Origin: Sphingomonas sp. SORGH_AS_0950
GTDB taxonomy: Bacteria > Pseudomonadota > Alphaproteobacteria > Sphingomonadales > Sphingomonadaceae
Assembly: GCF_030818415.1 (NCBI RefSeq)
Contig: NZ_JAUTAE010000001.1
Location: 126,501-190,500, forward strand
DNA: 64,000 bases
Direction of reading: 5' to 3'
In this document: positions 26,228 through 37,056 of the stretch, one piece after another
Numbering within the stretch: position 1 is the first letter of the stretch
Layout: every line of letters begins with the position of its first letter
The notes under the pieces: model-generated
The model's input: only the letters and a program-made list of their open reading frames with translations
What the model was told of the DNA's origin: nothing
Databases searched by the model: none
Position numbers and translations under genes: made by a program

Positions 26228-27530
26228 GCCAGCCGGGCAGCGCCTCGCGCGCGCGATCGGTGTACATCTTCTTGCGATCGGCCTTTTTGGTCCGGCCGGG
26301 GATGGGCGGGAACAGGCCGAAATTGACGTTCATCGGCTGATAGGTCTCGGCCTCGGCCAGCCCGGTGATGTGACCCAGCAGCGCGCCCAGCGCCGTCTCG
26401 ACCGGCGGCGGCGCGATGGTCTTGCCGGTCAGCTCGGCCGCCGCGAAACGCCCGGCGAGCAGGCCGATCGCCGCGCTCTCGATATAGCCCTCGCACCCCG
26501 TGATCTGGCCTGCGAAGCGCAGATTGGGACGCGACTTCAGCCGCAGCGTCGCGTCGAGCAGCTCGGGCGAACGGATGAAGGTGTTGCGGTGAAGCCCGCC
26601 CAGCCGTGCGAACTCGGCCTTTTCCAACCCCGGAATGGTGCGGAAGATGCGGATCTGCTCGGCATATTTCAGCTTGGTCTGGAAACCGACGATGTTCCAC
26701 AGCGTGCCCGCCGCATTGTCCTGGCGCAACTGGACGACGGCATAGGGCCAGCGTCCGGTGCGCGGATCGTCCAGCCCGACGCCCTTCATCGGCCCGAAGC
26801 GCAGCGTGTCGACCCCGCGCTCGGCCATGACCTCGACCGGCATGCAGCCGTCGAAATAGGGGGTGTTCTTCTCCCACTCGCGGAATTCGGTTTTCTCGCC
26901 GTCGAGCAGCGCCTGATGGAAAGCCAGATACTGGTCCTTGTCCATCGGGCAGTTGATGTAATCCTTGCCCGTGCCCTTGTTCCAGCGGCTCTGGAACCAG
27001 GCGACCTCCATGTCGATCGATTCGCGGTGGACGATGGGGGCGATCGCGTCGAAAAAGGCCAGCGCCTCCGCGCCGGTCGCCTCGCCGATGCCGCCCGCCA
27101 GCGACGGCGCGGTCAGCGGGCCGGTGGCGATGATCGCGGGCCCCTCCGGCAGCGCATCGATCCGCTCGCGAACGATGGTGATGTTGGGATGCGCCGCGAG
27201 CGCGGCCGTGACCCCGGCCGAAAAGCCGTCGCGGTCCACCGCCAGCGCCGAACCGGCGGGGACGGCATGGACGTCGCCCTTCGCCATGATGATCGAGCCG
27301 AGCGCGCGCATCTCCTGATGGAGCAGGCCGACCGCATTGGAGGTCGCATCGTCCGAGCGGAAGGAATTGGAACAGACCAGCTCGGCCAGATCGCCGCCAT
27401 GATGGGCGGGCGTGGTGTCCGCGCCGCCGCGCATTTCGGACAGGCGCACCTTCAGCCCCGCTTCCGCAAGCTGCCACGCGGCTTCCGAGCCCGCCAGCCC
27501 GCCGCCGATCACATGAATGTCATAGGTCAT
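26139..27530 (-). CDS. trmFO: Methylenetetrahydrofolate-tRNA-(uracil-54-C5)-methyltransferase
   Basis: 463 residues, a folate- and FAD-dependent enzyme that makes ribothymidine at tRNA position 54. The FAD dinucleotide motif [17 protein letters not shown] opens the protein. The family blocks [16 protein letters not shown] [54 protein letters not shown] and [13 protein letters not shown] follow, including the conserved Cys residues. Length is normal. The 3-prime end overlaps the EF-hand gene tail to tail, and the gene diverges from the DUF488 gene. Confidence 0.95.
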   Translation of the reverse strand: MTYDIHVIGGGLAGSEAAWQLAEAGLKVRLSEMRGGADTTPAHHGGDLAELVCSNSFRSDDATSNAVGLLHQEMRALGSIIMAKGDVHAVPAGSALAVDRDGFSAGVTAALAAHPNITIVRERIDALPEGPAIIATGPLTAPSLAGGIGEATGAEALAFFDAIAPIVHRESIDMEVAWFQSRWNKGTGKDYINCPMDKDQYLAFHQALLDGEKTEFREWEKNTPYFDGCMPVEVMAERGVDTLRFGPMKGVGLDDPRTGRWPYAVVQLRQDNAAGTLWNIVGFQTKLKYAEQIRIFRTIPGLEKAEFARLGGLHRNTFIRSPELLDATLRLKSRPNLRFAGQITGCEGYIESAAIGLLAGRFAAAELTGKTIAPPPVETALGALLGHITGLAEAETYQPMNVNFGLFPPIPGRTKKADRKKMYTDRAREALPGWLNSLPPGPPPVPQPVPFAPEDSSPEPVDA

Positions 27531-27605
27531 CGCGTTGCCTTAGACCCGGAAGCGTCGGGGTGGAAGCACTTGCGCCGATGCGACACCGCCGCCACCTCAT
27601 GGACC

Positions 27606-28040
27606 ATGACGACCATCTTCACCATCGGCTATGAGGGCGTGACCGTCGACGGGTTCCTCGCGACGCTGAAACAGGCGGGGGTCGCGCGGCTGATCGACGT
27701 CCGCGCGCTGCCCCTGTCGCGGCGGCCCGGATTTTCCAAGTCGCCGCTGGCCGCCGCCCTGCGCGAGGTCGGGATCGACTATGTCCACCTCAAGGATCTG
27801 GGCACGCCGAAGCGCGGGCGGGATGCGGCCAAGAAGGGCGATGTGGGCACGCTGCGCGACGTCTATGACGACCAGCTGGCGCTGCCCGAGGCGCAGGCGG
27901 CGGCGGCGCGGATGCTCGATCTGGCGGGCGAGATGCCGTCCGCCTTGCTCTGCTACGAACGCGATCCCTGCCATTGTCATCGCACCCTGTTGCTGGAGGC
28001 GGTGGGGCAGGGGATGACGGTGGTCGACCTCTATGTCTGA
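27606..28040 (+). CDS. DUF488 family protein
   Basis: 144 residues. It begins FTIGYEGVTVDGFLATLKQA and has LIDVRALPLSRRPGFSKSPL, YVHLKDLGTPKRGRD and the Cys-rich LLCYERDPCHCHRTLL, the full DUF488 signature. The fold is rhodanese-like or nucleotide-binding, but the biochemical role is unknown. It is transcribed divergently from trmFO over 75 bases and converges on the MCP-like gene, with stops directly adjacent (28040/28041). Confidence 0.85.
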   Translation: MTTIFTIGYEGVTVDGFLATLKQAGVARLIDVRALPLSRRPGFSKSPLAAALREVGIDYVHLKDLGTPKRGRDAAKKGDVGTLRDVYDDQLALPEAQAAAARMLDLAGEMPSALLCYERDPCHCHRTLLLEAVGQGMTVVDLYV

Positions 28041-29333
28041 TCAGACCGCGACCAGGTCCACGAAGCTGGCCGTGCGGTCGCGCAGCGCGCCAATGGTTTT
28101 GCCCAAAGCCTGCGCCAGCCCGTGGAGCGCGCCCGCTTCCTGATCGATCCGGGTGGCATCCTGCTGGATTTGCGCGACCTGTCGCCCGATCTGGTGCGCG
28201 GCCGTCACCGACTGTTCGACATTGCCCGCGATCGCCGTGGTCGCGACGCCCTGCGCCGCCACCGCCAGGTCGATCGCCTGCGAGATGGCGCCGATCGCCC
28301 CGACCGCCTCGCAAAGCTGGCCCTGTTCGGCGACGAGCGCGTGGAGGTTGGTCTTGACCTCGGCGATGTTGCGCGCGGCGTCCTGTGCGGCTTCACGGGT
28401 CTGGCTGGCGAGTGCCTTGACCTCATGCGCGACGACCGCGAAGCCGCGTCCGGCCTCGCCCGCGCGCGCGGCCTCGATCGCGGCGTTCAGCGCGAGCAGG
28501 TTGGTGCGGGCCGATACCGCCTCGATCAGCGCGAGCAGCGCGTCGATCGCGGTGGCGCTGTCGGCCAGGGCATCGGCGCGGAGGCCGGTGGCGGCGATCC
28601 GGTCGCCGACCGTGCGGCGGATATCGCGCGCCTTGTCCATGTCGCGGGTGATCGAGGCGAAGGCATCGGCCAGGCCCCGCCCGCGCGCCGCGGTGTCGCC
28701 CAGCGCCGAACGGCTTTGCTCGACCGCCTCGGTCATGCATGTCGCGCCCGTCTGGGTTTCGCCCGCATAGCGCGCCAGATCGCCCGCCACGCGGCCCATA
28801 TCCCCGGTCGCGCGGGCCAGCGTGTCCGACAGGATGGCGATATCGGCCAGGAAGTCATGCGCCGCGCCGTCGATCCGACGCGCCCGCGCCATTCGCTCCT
28901 GCGCCAGCGCGATCTGCGCATCGGCCGCCTGCCGCGCGATCGTGGCGGCATCCAGCGTGCCTTCGAAAACACCCTTCTTCGTCAGGATCAGCGCGTCGGG
29001 GGCGCCCCAATCGGCATGGAGCGCCAGCTTTTCGGCGATGCTCGCCCCGACCTCGCAACAGGGATGGGCGCGGACATAGCCATCCAGCGTCGCGCCGAAA
29101 TCGGGATTTTGCAGCAGCGCATGGCCAAAGGGATTATAGAGCAGCCCCTTCACGTCCCGCTCGCGGATCGCGCCGACCGGGCGGCGCTCGGCGTCCAGCA
29201 CCGGCAGCAGCCGCATGTCGGGATGCTGCCGGAACAGGCCGATCGCCGCCGTCAACGACGCATCGGCGTCGATCACCGGGGCTTGGGGCACGGCGACCCC
29301 GGAGGAGAAGACGGGCGGCTTCATGAGCGGCAT
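28041..29333 (-). CDS. Cytosolic methyl-accepting chemotaxis-like protein with CBS-like input
   Basis: 430 residues without transmembrane segments. Residues ~15-125 resemble a CBS-pair or EAL-associated input module ([60 protein letters not shown]). The C-terminal ~280 residues are an MCP signalling domain with the conserved hairpin tip [24 protein letters not shown] sequence (here [20 protein letters not shown]) and [15 protein letters not shown]. It would talk to CheA/CheW arrays or act alone. No chemotaxis genes flank it. The ligand is unknown; adenosine nucleotides are typical for CBS pairs. Confidence 0.82.
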   Translation of the reverse strand: MPLMKPPVFSSGVAVPQAPVIDADASLTAAIGLFRQHPDMRLLPVLDAERRPVGAIRERDVKGLLYNPFGHALLQNPDFGATLDGYVRAHPCCEVGASIAEKLALHADWGAPDALILTKKGVFEGTLDAATIARQAADAQIALAQERMARARRIDGAAHDFLADIAILSDTLARATGDMGRVAGDLARYAGETQTGATCMTEAVEQSRSALGDTAARGRGLADAFASITRDMDKARDIRRTVGDRIAATGLRADALADSATAIDALLALIEAVSARTNLLALNAAIEAARAGEAGRGFAVVAHEVKALASQTREAAQDAARNIAEVKTNLHALVAEQGQLCEAVGAIGAISQAIDLAVAAQGVATTAIAGNVEQSVTAAHQIGRQVAQIQQDATRIDQEAGALHGLAQALGKTIGALRDRTASFVDLVAV

Positions 29334-29411
29334 GGCTACGCCACCATCGGTAAACGTGCCGTTAGGAATCGATGACGTTTCCGTGACGAAACGATAGTTC
29401 TTCCCGAGGTA

Positions 29412-29758
29412 CTACCCGGCGATAGGCAGCCGGACCGTTCCGTCCTCGTCGCGCTTCATCGGGCCATAGGCCAGCACTGCCGTCAGCGGCAGCGGCGCAT
29501 AGAGATGCGGGAAGAGCTGGCCGCCCCGGCTCTCCTCCCACTTCACCGCCCCGCCCATCGCCGCCAGATCGACCGCCGCGATGTGCAGGTCGTCCTGGCC
29601 GGCGAAGTGCTTGTCGACCGTCTCGGTCAGCTGGGCGGCGGTGGACAGATGGATATAGCCATCGGCCAGATCCACCGGGGCGCCCGCAAAGGCGCCCTCC
29701 TGTTCCAGCGCCGCCATCTGATCGGCGGTCAGCACCTTATAGGCGGTCGCCGGATGGC

Positions 29759-29762
<4 letters not shown>
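29412..29762 (-). CDS. DUF952 domain protein
   Basis: 116 residues matching DUF952 throughout: [72 protein letters not shown]. The fold is related to ADP-ribosyltransferase-like or glutathione-transferase-associated domains, and the function is not established. The ATG overlaps the gyrA stop (ATGA), so it is translated from the gyrA mRNA. Confidence 0.85.
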
Positions 29763-32509
<2,747 letters not shown>

Positions 32510-32845
32510 AGTCTGTTGCTTTCCGGCTTGATGGTCAGATGGGAACCAAGGGTACTAGCCGAGCGTGAGCCGCCTGACCACCCCCGCGCGACCCCATTCG
32601 CGAGGGGCCGTTCGGGAGGAACGGCGGGCGCGGAGCGGGTCGGCGGGGATGGGCCCGGCGCCTATGCTCCCCCCCCTCGGCAGCAGGATCGCGGGACTTT
32701 TCGAGGCGCTGGTCGCCGACGGGAGTAAACGGCGACCAGCCAGGGTCTTGTGCTGCCCCGGCAATTTCAGCGACATGTCGCAAATGTTACTATTCTGTCA
32801 TGACGTTGTCGTAACAGACGTTGTCGTAACAAGGGGTTTGACGGG
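32510..32845. promoter_or_regulatory. gyrA upstream region with tandem repeat and palindrome
   Basis: No gene is supported. A 15-base sequence GACGTTGTCGTAACA occurs twice in perfect tandem (32802-32816, 32817-32831). A perfect 12-base palindrome GCGACATGTCGC lies at 32770-32781. Both are upstream of gyrA on its strand and downstream of the SDR gene. They may be promoter or regulator sites; no assignment to a known factor is possible by eye. Confidence 0.5.
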
Positions 32846-33544
32846 TCAGGGCTGGACCTCCTTGCCCTCCCAGTCGAACAGCTTGCCGCTGTCGGGCGCG
32901 CGCAATCCGTCGAGGACGTCGAGCAGTTGTACGGCGGCACGATCGGCGGCGAACAAGCCGCCGGGGCGGACATTGCCCTGGAACGGCCTGGACAGCGCGG
33001 TATCGACGGTGCCGGGATGAAGGGCGACGACGATCGAACGGTCGTTGCGCCGCTTGTGCTCGATCGCCAGCGTGCGGATGAACTGGTTCAGCGCCGCCTT
33101 GGACGCGCGATAGCCGTACCAGCCGCCCATCCGATTGTCCGAGATCGAGCCCACCCGCGCCGACAGCGCCGCGAAGATCGTCTTGCCGGTGCGCGGCATC
33201 AGCGGCAGCAGATGCTTGGCGACCAGCGCCGGGCCGATCGCGTTGACCGCGAAATTGCGCGCCAGCCATGCCGGCGACAACTGGTCGATCGCCTTTTCGG
33301 GCCCCTGTTCGCCGTCATGCAGGAGGCCGGTGGCGACGATCACCAGATCGGGGGCAGGGCCGCTGGCGATCCGCGCGGCGGCGGCGGCGATGCTGGCCTC
33401 GTCCTCTAGGTCGATATGCGCGTCGCCGGTCATCGAGCGGGCGAAGCGGGCGACTGCGATCCCCTCTTCCTCCAGCGCGTCGGCAAGGGCTCCGCCGATC
33501 CCGCCCGAGGCGCCGATGACGATTGCCCGTTTCCACTCGCTCAT
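32846..33544 (-). CDS. Short-chain dehydrogenase/reductase (CsgA-like)
   Basis: 232 residues. The Rossmann motif IGASGGIGGALADALEEEG starts at residue ~10. The catalytic region has FAALSARVG (Ser) and WYGYRASKAALNQFIRTLA (YxxxK). PGTVDTALSRPFQGNVRPG near the end is typical of the CsgA/YwfD-like SDR branch. I took the ATG at 33544, which overlaps the yaaA stop, rather than an ATG five codons upstream. The substrate is unknown. Confidence 0.82.
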   Translation of the reverse strand: MSEWKRAIVIGASGGIGGALADALEEEGIAVARFARSMTGDAHIDLEDEASIAAAAARIASGPAPDLVIVATGLLHDGEQGPEKAIDQLSPAWLARNFAVNAIGPALVAKHLLPLMPRTGKTIFAALSARVGSISDNRMGGWYGYRASKAALNQFIRTLAIEHKRRNDRSIVVALHPGTVDTALSRPFQGNVRPGGLFAADRAAVQLLDVLDGLRAPDSGKLFDWEGKEVQP

Positions 33545-34281
33545 CGCACGAATCTCCATAGGGTCGGCGTGCTCGCCTCGGCGTCGAACGCATAGCCGTC
33601 GCTATCGAAACCGCGCATCGCATCGGTGTCGGTGATGGCATGCTCGACCATCCAGCGCGCCATGGCGCCGCGCGCCTTCTTGGCGTGGAAGCTGACGAAG
33701 CGGTCGCCCTCGCGGAAATCGACGCCGATCACGCGGATGGACGCGGGCAGCTTGCCGTCGACGGCATGCCAATATTCCTGGCTGGCCAGATTCAGGATGG
33801 TGCCGGTCCCCTCCGCCTCGACCTCGTCGGCCAGGCGCGTGGCGATCCGGTCGCCCCACCAGTCGGTCAGCTTGTCCCCGCGCGGCGCCCAGCGCGTGCC
33901 CATTTCCAATCGATAGGGACGCATCGCGTCCAGCGGGCGGAGCAGCCCGTAAAGCCCCGACAGCATGCGCAGATGATCTTGCGCGAACAGGATCGCGGGC
34001 TCGTCCAGCGTCTTGGCCTCCAGCCCGGTATAGACGTCGCCCGCAAAGGCGAACATCGCGGGCCGCTCGGGGGCGTCGGCGAACTCGCGGAACCGTTCGG
34101 CATTCAGCTTGGCGAGCGCGGGCGAGATGCGCATCAGCGCGGACAGCTTCTCTTCGCCGAGGCCCGCGGCGGCGGCGGCCAGCGCGTCCGCCTCGACCGC
34201 GAAATGCGGGCGGGTGGGGGCGAGATCGGGGAGGGGGCTCTTGTAATCGAGCGTCTTGGCGGGGGAAATGACGGCAATCAT
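33541..34281 (-). CDS. yaaA: Peroxide stress protein YaaA (DUF328)
   Basis: 246 residues. Family signatures are present in order: ISPAKTLDYKSPLP, FAGDVYTGLEAKTLDE, RMLSGLYGLLRPLDAMRPYRLE MG-type block, TDWWGDRIATRL, LNLASQEYWHAVD and FVSFHAKKARGAMARW. In E. coli YaaA binds DNA and limits Fenton damage by lowering free iron. The ATG at 34281 matches the family start (MIAVISPAKTL). It is coupled to the downstream SDR gene by an ATGA overlap. Confidence 0.92.
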   Translation of the reverse strand: MIAVISPAKTLDYKSPLPDLAPTRPHFAVEADALAAAAAGLGEEKLSALMRISPALAKLNAERFREFADAPERPAMFAFAGDVYTGLEAKTLDEPAILFAQDHLRMLSGLYGLLRPLDAMRPYRLEMGTRWAPRGDKLTDWWGDRIATRLADEVEAEGTGTILNLASQEYWHAVDGKLPASIRVIGVDFREGDRFVSFHAKKARGAMARWMVEHAITDTDAMRGFDSDGYAFDAEASTPTLWRFVR

Positions 34282-34450
34282 GATGGCGCACGCGCTAGCG
34301 GGCGGAGCGTTCGCGTTCAATCCGCGTTCAGCGGCTGACGGATAGGGTGGCACGCATCATCGCTTTGCTTGAACGGGACGAGACCTGTCCCTACAAGCGC
34401 GCCATCGACGGTTCCGGACCTGACAGGCTCTATTCTTGGAGAGAATTCGC

Positions 34451-35743
34451 ATGAAAATCATTCCGAAACTCGCGCTGGCGGCGGTGCTTGCGACGGGCGT
34501 AGGTGGCGTTGCGCTGACCGCGCCGGCCGTCGCGCAGAAGAAGGGCAAGGAGCAGGAAGCCGGTGGCCTGAAGCTCAGCCCCGAGGCGCTGAAGGCAGCG
34601 CAGGCCGCACAGCCGGTGCTGCAGCAGAAGAATTATGCCGCCGCCGATCCGCTGGTGTCGGCGGTCGAGGCCGCTGCCAAGACCGAGGACGACAAGTATA
34701 TCGCGGCCGCGATGCGCTACGAGCTCGAATCGGGCAAGCTGTTCGCCGCGCAGCAGGCGAACCCGAACGCGCCGATCGACGAGGCCCCGCTTGCCAAGCC
34801 GCTCGACGTGCTGATCGCCAGCCCCTCGACCCCGGTGACGGACAAGCCGCGCTATGTCTATCGTCGCGGCGCGCTGGCCTATAACGGCAAGCAGTATCCG
34901 ATCGCGCTGAAATATTTCGAACAGGCGCAGCAGCTGGGTTACAACGACCCCAACCTGCCGCTGCTGATCGTCAAGGCGAAGATGGAGACCGGCGACGTCG
35001 CGGGCGCGAACGCCGCGCTGGCCACCACCATCGACCAGATGAACGCCTCGGGCCAGAAGGCGCCGGAGGATTATTACAAGTACGCCATCGGTCGCGCCAA
35101 CAAGAGCAAGATGGTCCCCGAAACGCTGACCTGGATGCGCAAGTGGATCGTCGCCTATCCGACGCCGCAGAACTGGCGCAACGCGCTGGTCATCTATGGC
35201 CTGCAGCCGGGTTCGCTGGCGACGCTGGACAAGAACCAGAAGCTGGACCTGTTCCGCCTGATGCGCGCCTCCAAGTCGCTGGCCGACCAGAACGACTATA
35301 TGGAATATGCGCAATATGCGACCGACAAGGGCCTGCCCGCCGAAGCGGAAGCGGTCCTGAAGGAAGGCATGGCGACCGGCAAGATCCCCGCCGGTAACGC
35401 CACCGCCAAGGCGATGCTGACCGCCGCCGCCGCCAAGAGCCGCCAGGAAGGCTCGCTCGCCCCGACCGAGGCGCGCGCCAAGTCGGCCGGCGACGGCAAG
35501 CTCGCCGCGCTGACCGCCGAGGCCTATTACGGCCAGGGCAATTACGCCAAGGCGGCCGAGCTGTACCGCACCGCGCTGCAAAAGGGCGGTGTCGATGCGG
35601 GCGAGGTGAACACCCGCCTCGGCATCGCGCTCGCCGCGCAGGGCGACAAGGCCGGTGCCACCGCCGCCTTCGACGCGGTGAAGGGTGCCCCCCGCGCCGA
35701 TCTGGCGGGCTTCTGGAAGGCCTGGCTCTCGACCCAGGCATAA
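34451..35743 (+). CDS. Exported TPR-type repeat protein of unknown function
   Basis: 430 residues with a clear signal peptide (MKIIPKLALAAVLATGVGG to about APAVAQ, residue 28). The mature protein is a helical solenoid of degenerate tetratricopeptide-like repeats (YVYRRGALAYNGKQYPIALK, KYFEQAQQLGYNDPNLPLLI, AEAYYGQGNYAKAAELYRTA). This implies a periplasmic protein-protein scaffold. GGAGA precedes the ATG at 34451. It is a single gene followed by its own terminator. I recall similar proteins as conserved but uncharacterised in sphingomonads; no partner is evident here. Confidence 0.75.
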   Translation: MKIIPKLALAAVLATGVGGVALTAPAVAQKKGKEQEAGGLKLSPEALKAAQAAQPVLQQKNYAAADPLVSAVEAAAKTEDDKYIAAAMRYELESGKLFAAQQANPNAPIDEAPLAKPLDVLIASPSTPVTDKPRYVYRRGALAYNGKQYPIALKYFEQAQQLGYNDPNLPLLIVKAKMETGDVAGANAALATTIDQMNASGQKAPEDYYKYAIGRANKSKMVPETLTWMRKWIVAYPTPQNWRNALVIYGLQPGSLATLDKNQKLDLFRLMRASKSLADQNDYMEYAQYATDKGLPAEAEAVLKEGMATGKIPAGNATAKAMLTAAAAKSRQEGSLAPTEARAKSAGDGKLAALTAEAYYGQGNYAKAAELYRTALQKGGVDAGEVNTRLGIALAAQGDKAGATAAFDAVKGAPRADLAGFWKAWLSTQA

Positions 35744-35788
35744 GGTCAACGTCCGCGCCGATCCGGTCGGCGCGGTCCTGTCCTGCGG

Positions 35789-35818
35789 AAAGGCCTCGGC
35801 GAAAGCCGGGGCCTTTTT
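35789..35818 (+). terminator. Rho-independent terminator
   Basis: AAAGGCCTCGGC (35789-35800) and GCCGGGGCCTTTTT (35805-35818) form a stem with one G-U around a GAAA tetraloop, followed by Ts, 45 bases after the TPR gene. Confidence 0.88.
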
Positions 35819-35855
35819 CGGTTTGGGGGAGAGGTGCGAAACTTCCTCCCACCCG

Positions 35856-36297
35856 CCGTTCAGCCTGAGCGAAGTCGATGGCCACGGGAATAGGCTAGCC
35901 GGGAGGGAGGCCGCAGGGCGTGCGCTTCGACTTCGCTCAGCGCGAACGGCTGTCGGGTCAGCAGCCCCAAGCGCCGCGCGCGTCCCGCCCTCCGTTCGGC
36001 CTGAGCGAAGTCGAAGGCCACGGGATTGTGCTTGCCGGGAAGGAAGCCGCAGGGCGTGCGCTTCGACTTCGCTCAGCGCGAACGGCTGTCGGGTCAGCAG
36101 CCCCAAGCGCCGCGCGCGTCCCGCCCTCCGTTCGGCCTGAGCGAAGTCGAAGGCCACGGGATTGCGCTCGCCTAGAGGGAAGCCGCAGGGCGTGCGCTTC
36201 GACTTCGCTCAGCGCGAACGGCTGTCTGGTCAGAAGCCTCAAGCGCCGCGCGCGTCCCGCCCTCCGTTCAGCCTGAGCGAAGTCGAAGGCCACGCGA
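35856..36297. repeat. 136-bp tandem array of palindromic repeats
   Basis: The motif CCGTTCAGCCTGAGCGAAG (or GGCC variant) starts at 35856, 35992, 36128 and 36264, exactly 136 bases apart, giving three full units and a partial fourth. Each unit also contains the inverted motif CTTCGACTTCGCTCAGCGCG about 65 bases later, so every unit can fold as a hairpin, and adjacent units share a GC-rich spacer (CAAGCGCCGCGCGCGTCCC). Units two and three are nearly identical; units one and four diverge slightly. No gene is present from 35744 to 36397. Confidence 0.85.
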
Positions 36298-36397
36298 ATC
36301 CCTGAAAATGGAATCACCCGTCAAATGGGGGCCTCCCAAGAAAAAACCGGCCCCCCTCGCGGAAAGCCGGTTTCCTGTCTTGCCGAAAACCCGTGGG

Positions 36398-36865
36398 TCA
36401 GTCCGCTTCGATCGGAATCCCCGACACCTGTTTGGCGGTGCGAATGGTCAGCGAGGTCTTGACGCTGGCGACGTTGGGCGCCGGTGTCAGGTGCCCGGTC
36501 AGGATTTCCTGGAAGCTCTTGAGGTCCGACGCGACGATCTTCAGGATGAAGTCGATCTCGCCGTTCAGCATGTGGCATTCGCGCACTTCGGGGATACCGG
36601 CGACATGCGCCTCGAACGCGGCCAGGTCATGCTCGGCCTGGCTGCGCAGCGACACCATCGCGAAGACGGTGATCGGAAAGCCCAGACGCGCGGCGTCCAG
36701 ATCGGCGTGATAGCCCCGGATCGCCCCCGCTTCCTCGAGCGCGCGGACGCGACGCAGGCAGGGCGGGGCGGTCAAACCGACGCGTTCGGCGAGTTCGACA
36801 TTGGTCATACGGCCATCGGCCTGCAACAGCGCCAGGATCTGCCGATCGATGCGATCGAGCGCCAT
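36398..36865 (-). CDS. Lrp/AsnC-family transcriptional regulator
   Basis: 155 residues. The N-terminal helix-turn-helix is LDRIDRQILALLQADGRMTN, VELAERVGLTAPPCLRRVRA. The C-terminal RAM/AsnC effector domain contains GFPITVFAMVSLRSQAEHDL, VRECHMLNGEIDFILKIVAS and the closing SVKTSLTIRTAKQVSGIPI. Such proteins form octamers and respond to amino acids. The ATG at 36865 gives the family start. It is transcribed divergently from the histidine kinase. Targets are unknown. Confidence 0.9.
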   Translation of the reverse strand: MALDRIDRQILALLQADGRMTNVELAERVGLTAPPCLRRVRALEEAGAIRGYHADLDAARLGFPITVFAMVSLRSQAEHDLAAFEAHVAGIPEVRECHMLNGEIDFILKIVASDLKSFQEILTGHLTPAPNVASVKTSLTIRTAKQVSGIPIEAD

Positions 36866-37056
36866 TACACGATACTCCACATAAAAAGCCGATTCCCTAT
36901 GTTCGTTTGCGGCTGGATATAAGAAAATTACGCACTACCGCAATTGTCTCACTTTGCAACGGCATGTCGCGTGATATTTGCAGGTTACCAGTTGGAAGGA
37001 TAAAGACGTTACGTCAGGGTCCTCGGGGGCCATGGCCCAAGCGTAAAGGGAGCTCT

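Noticed and set aside
26124..28040. Continuous plus-strand frame fusing trmFO antisense sequence to DUF488
   Set aside because: The DUF488 protein starts cleanly at the ATG at 27606; upstream codons are the reverse complement of trmFO.
36005..36240. Open frames on both strands through the repeat array
   Set aside because: They arise from repeating GC-rich units and have no independent coding evidence.
35856..36297. CRISPR-like array
   Set aside because: The repeat unit is 136 bases with nearly identical spacers and internal inverted copies; there are no unique spacers and no cas genes.
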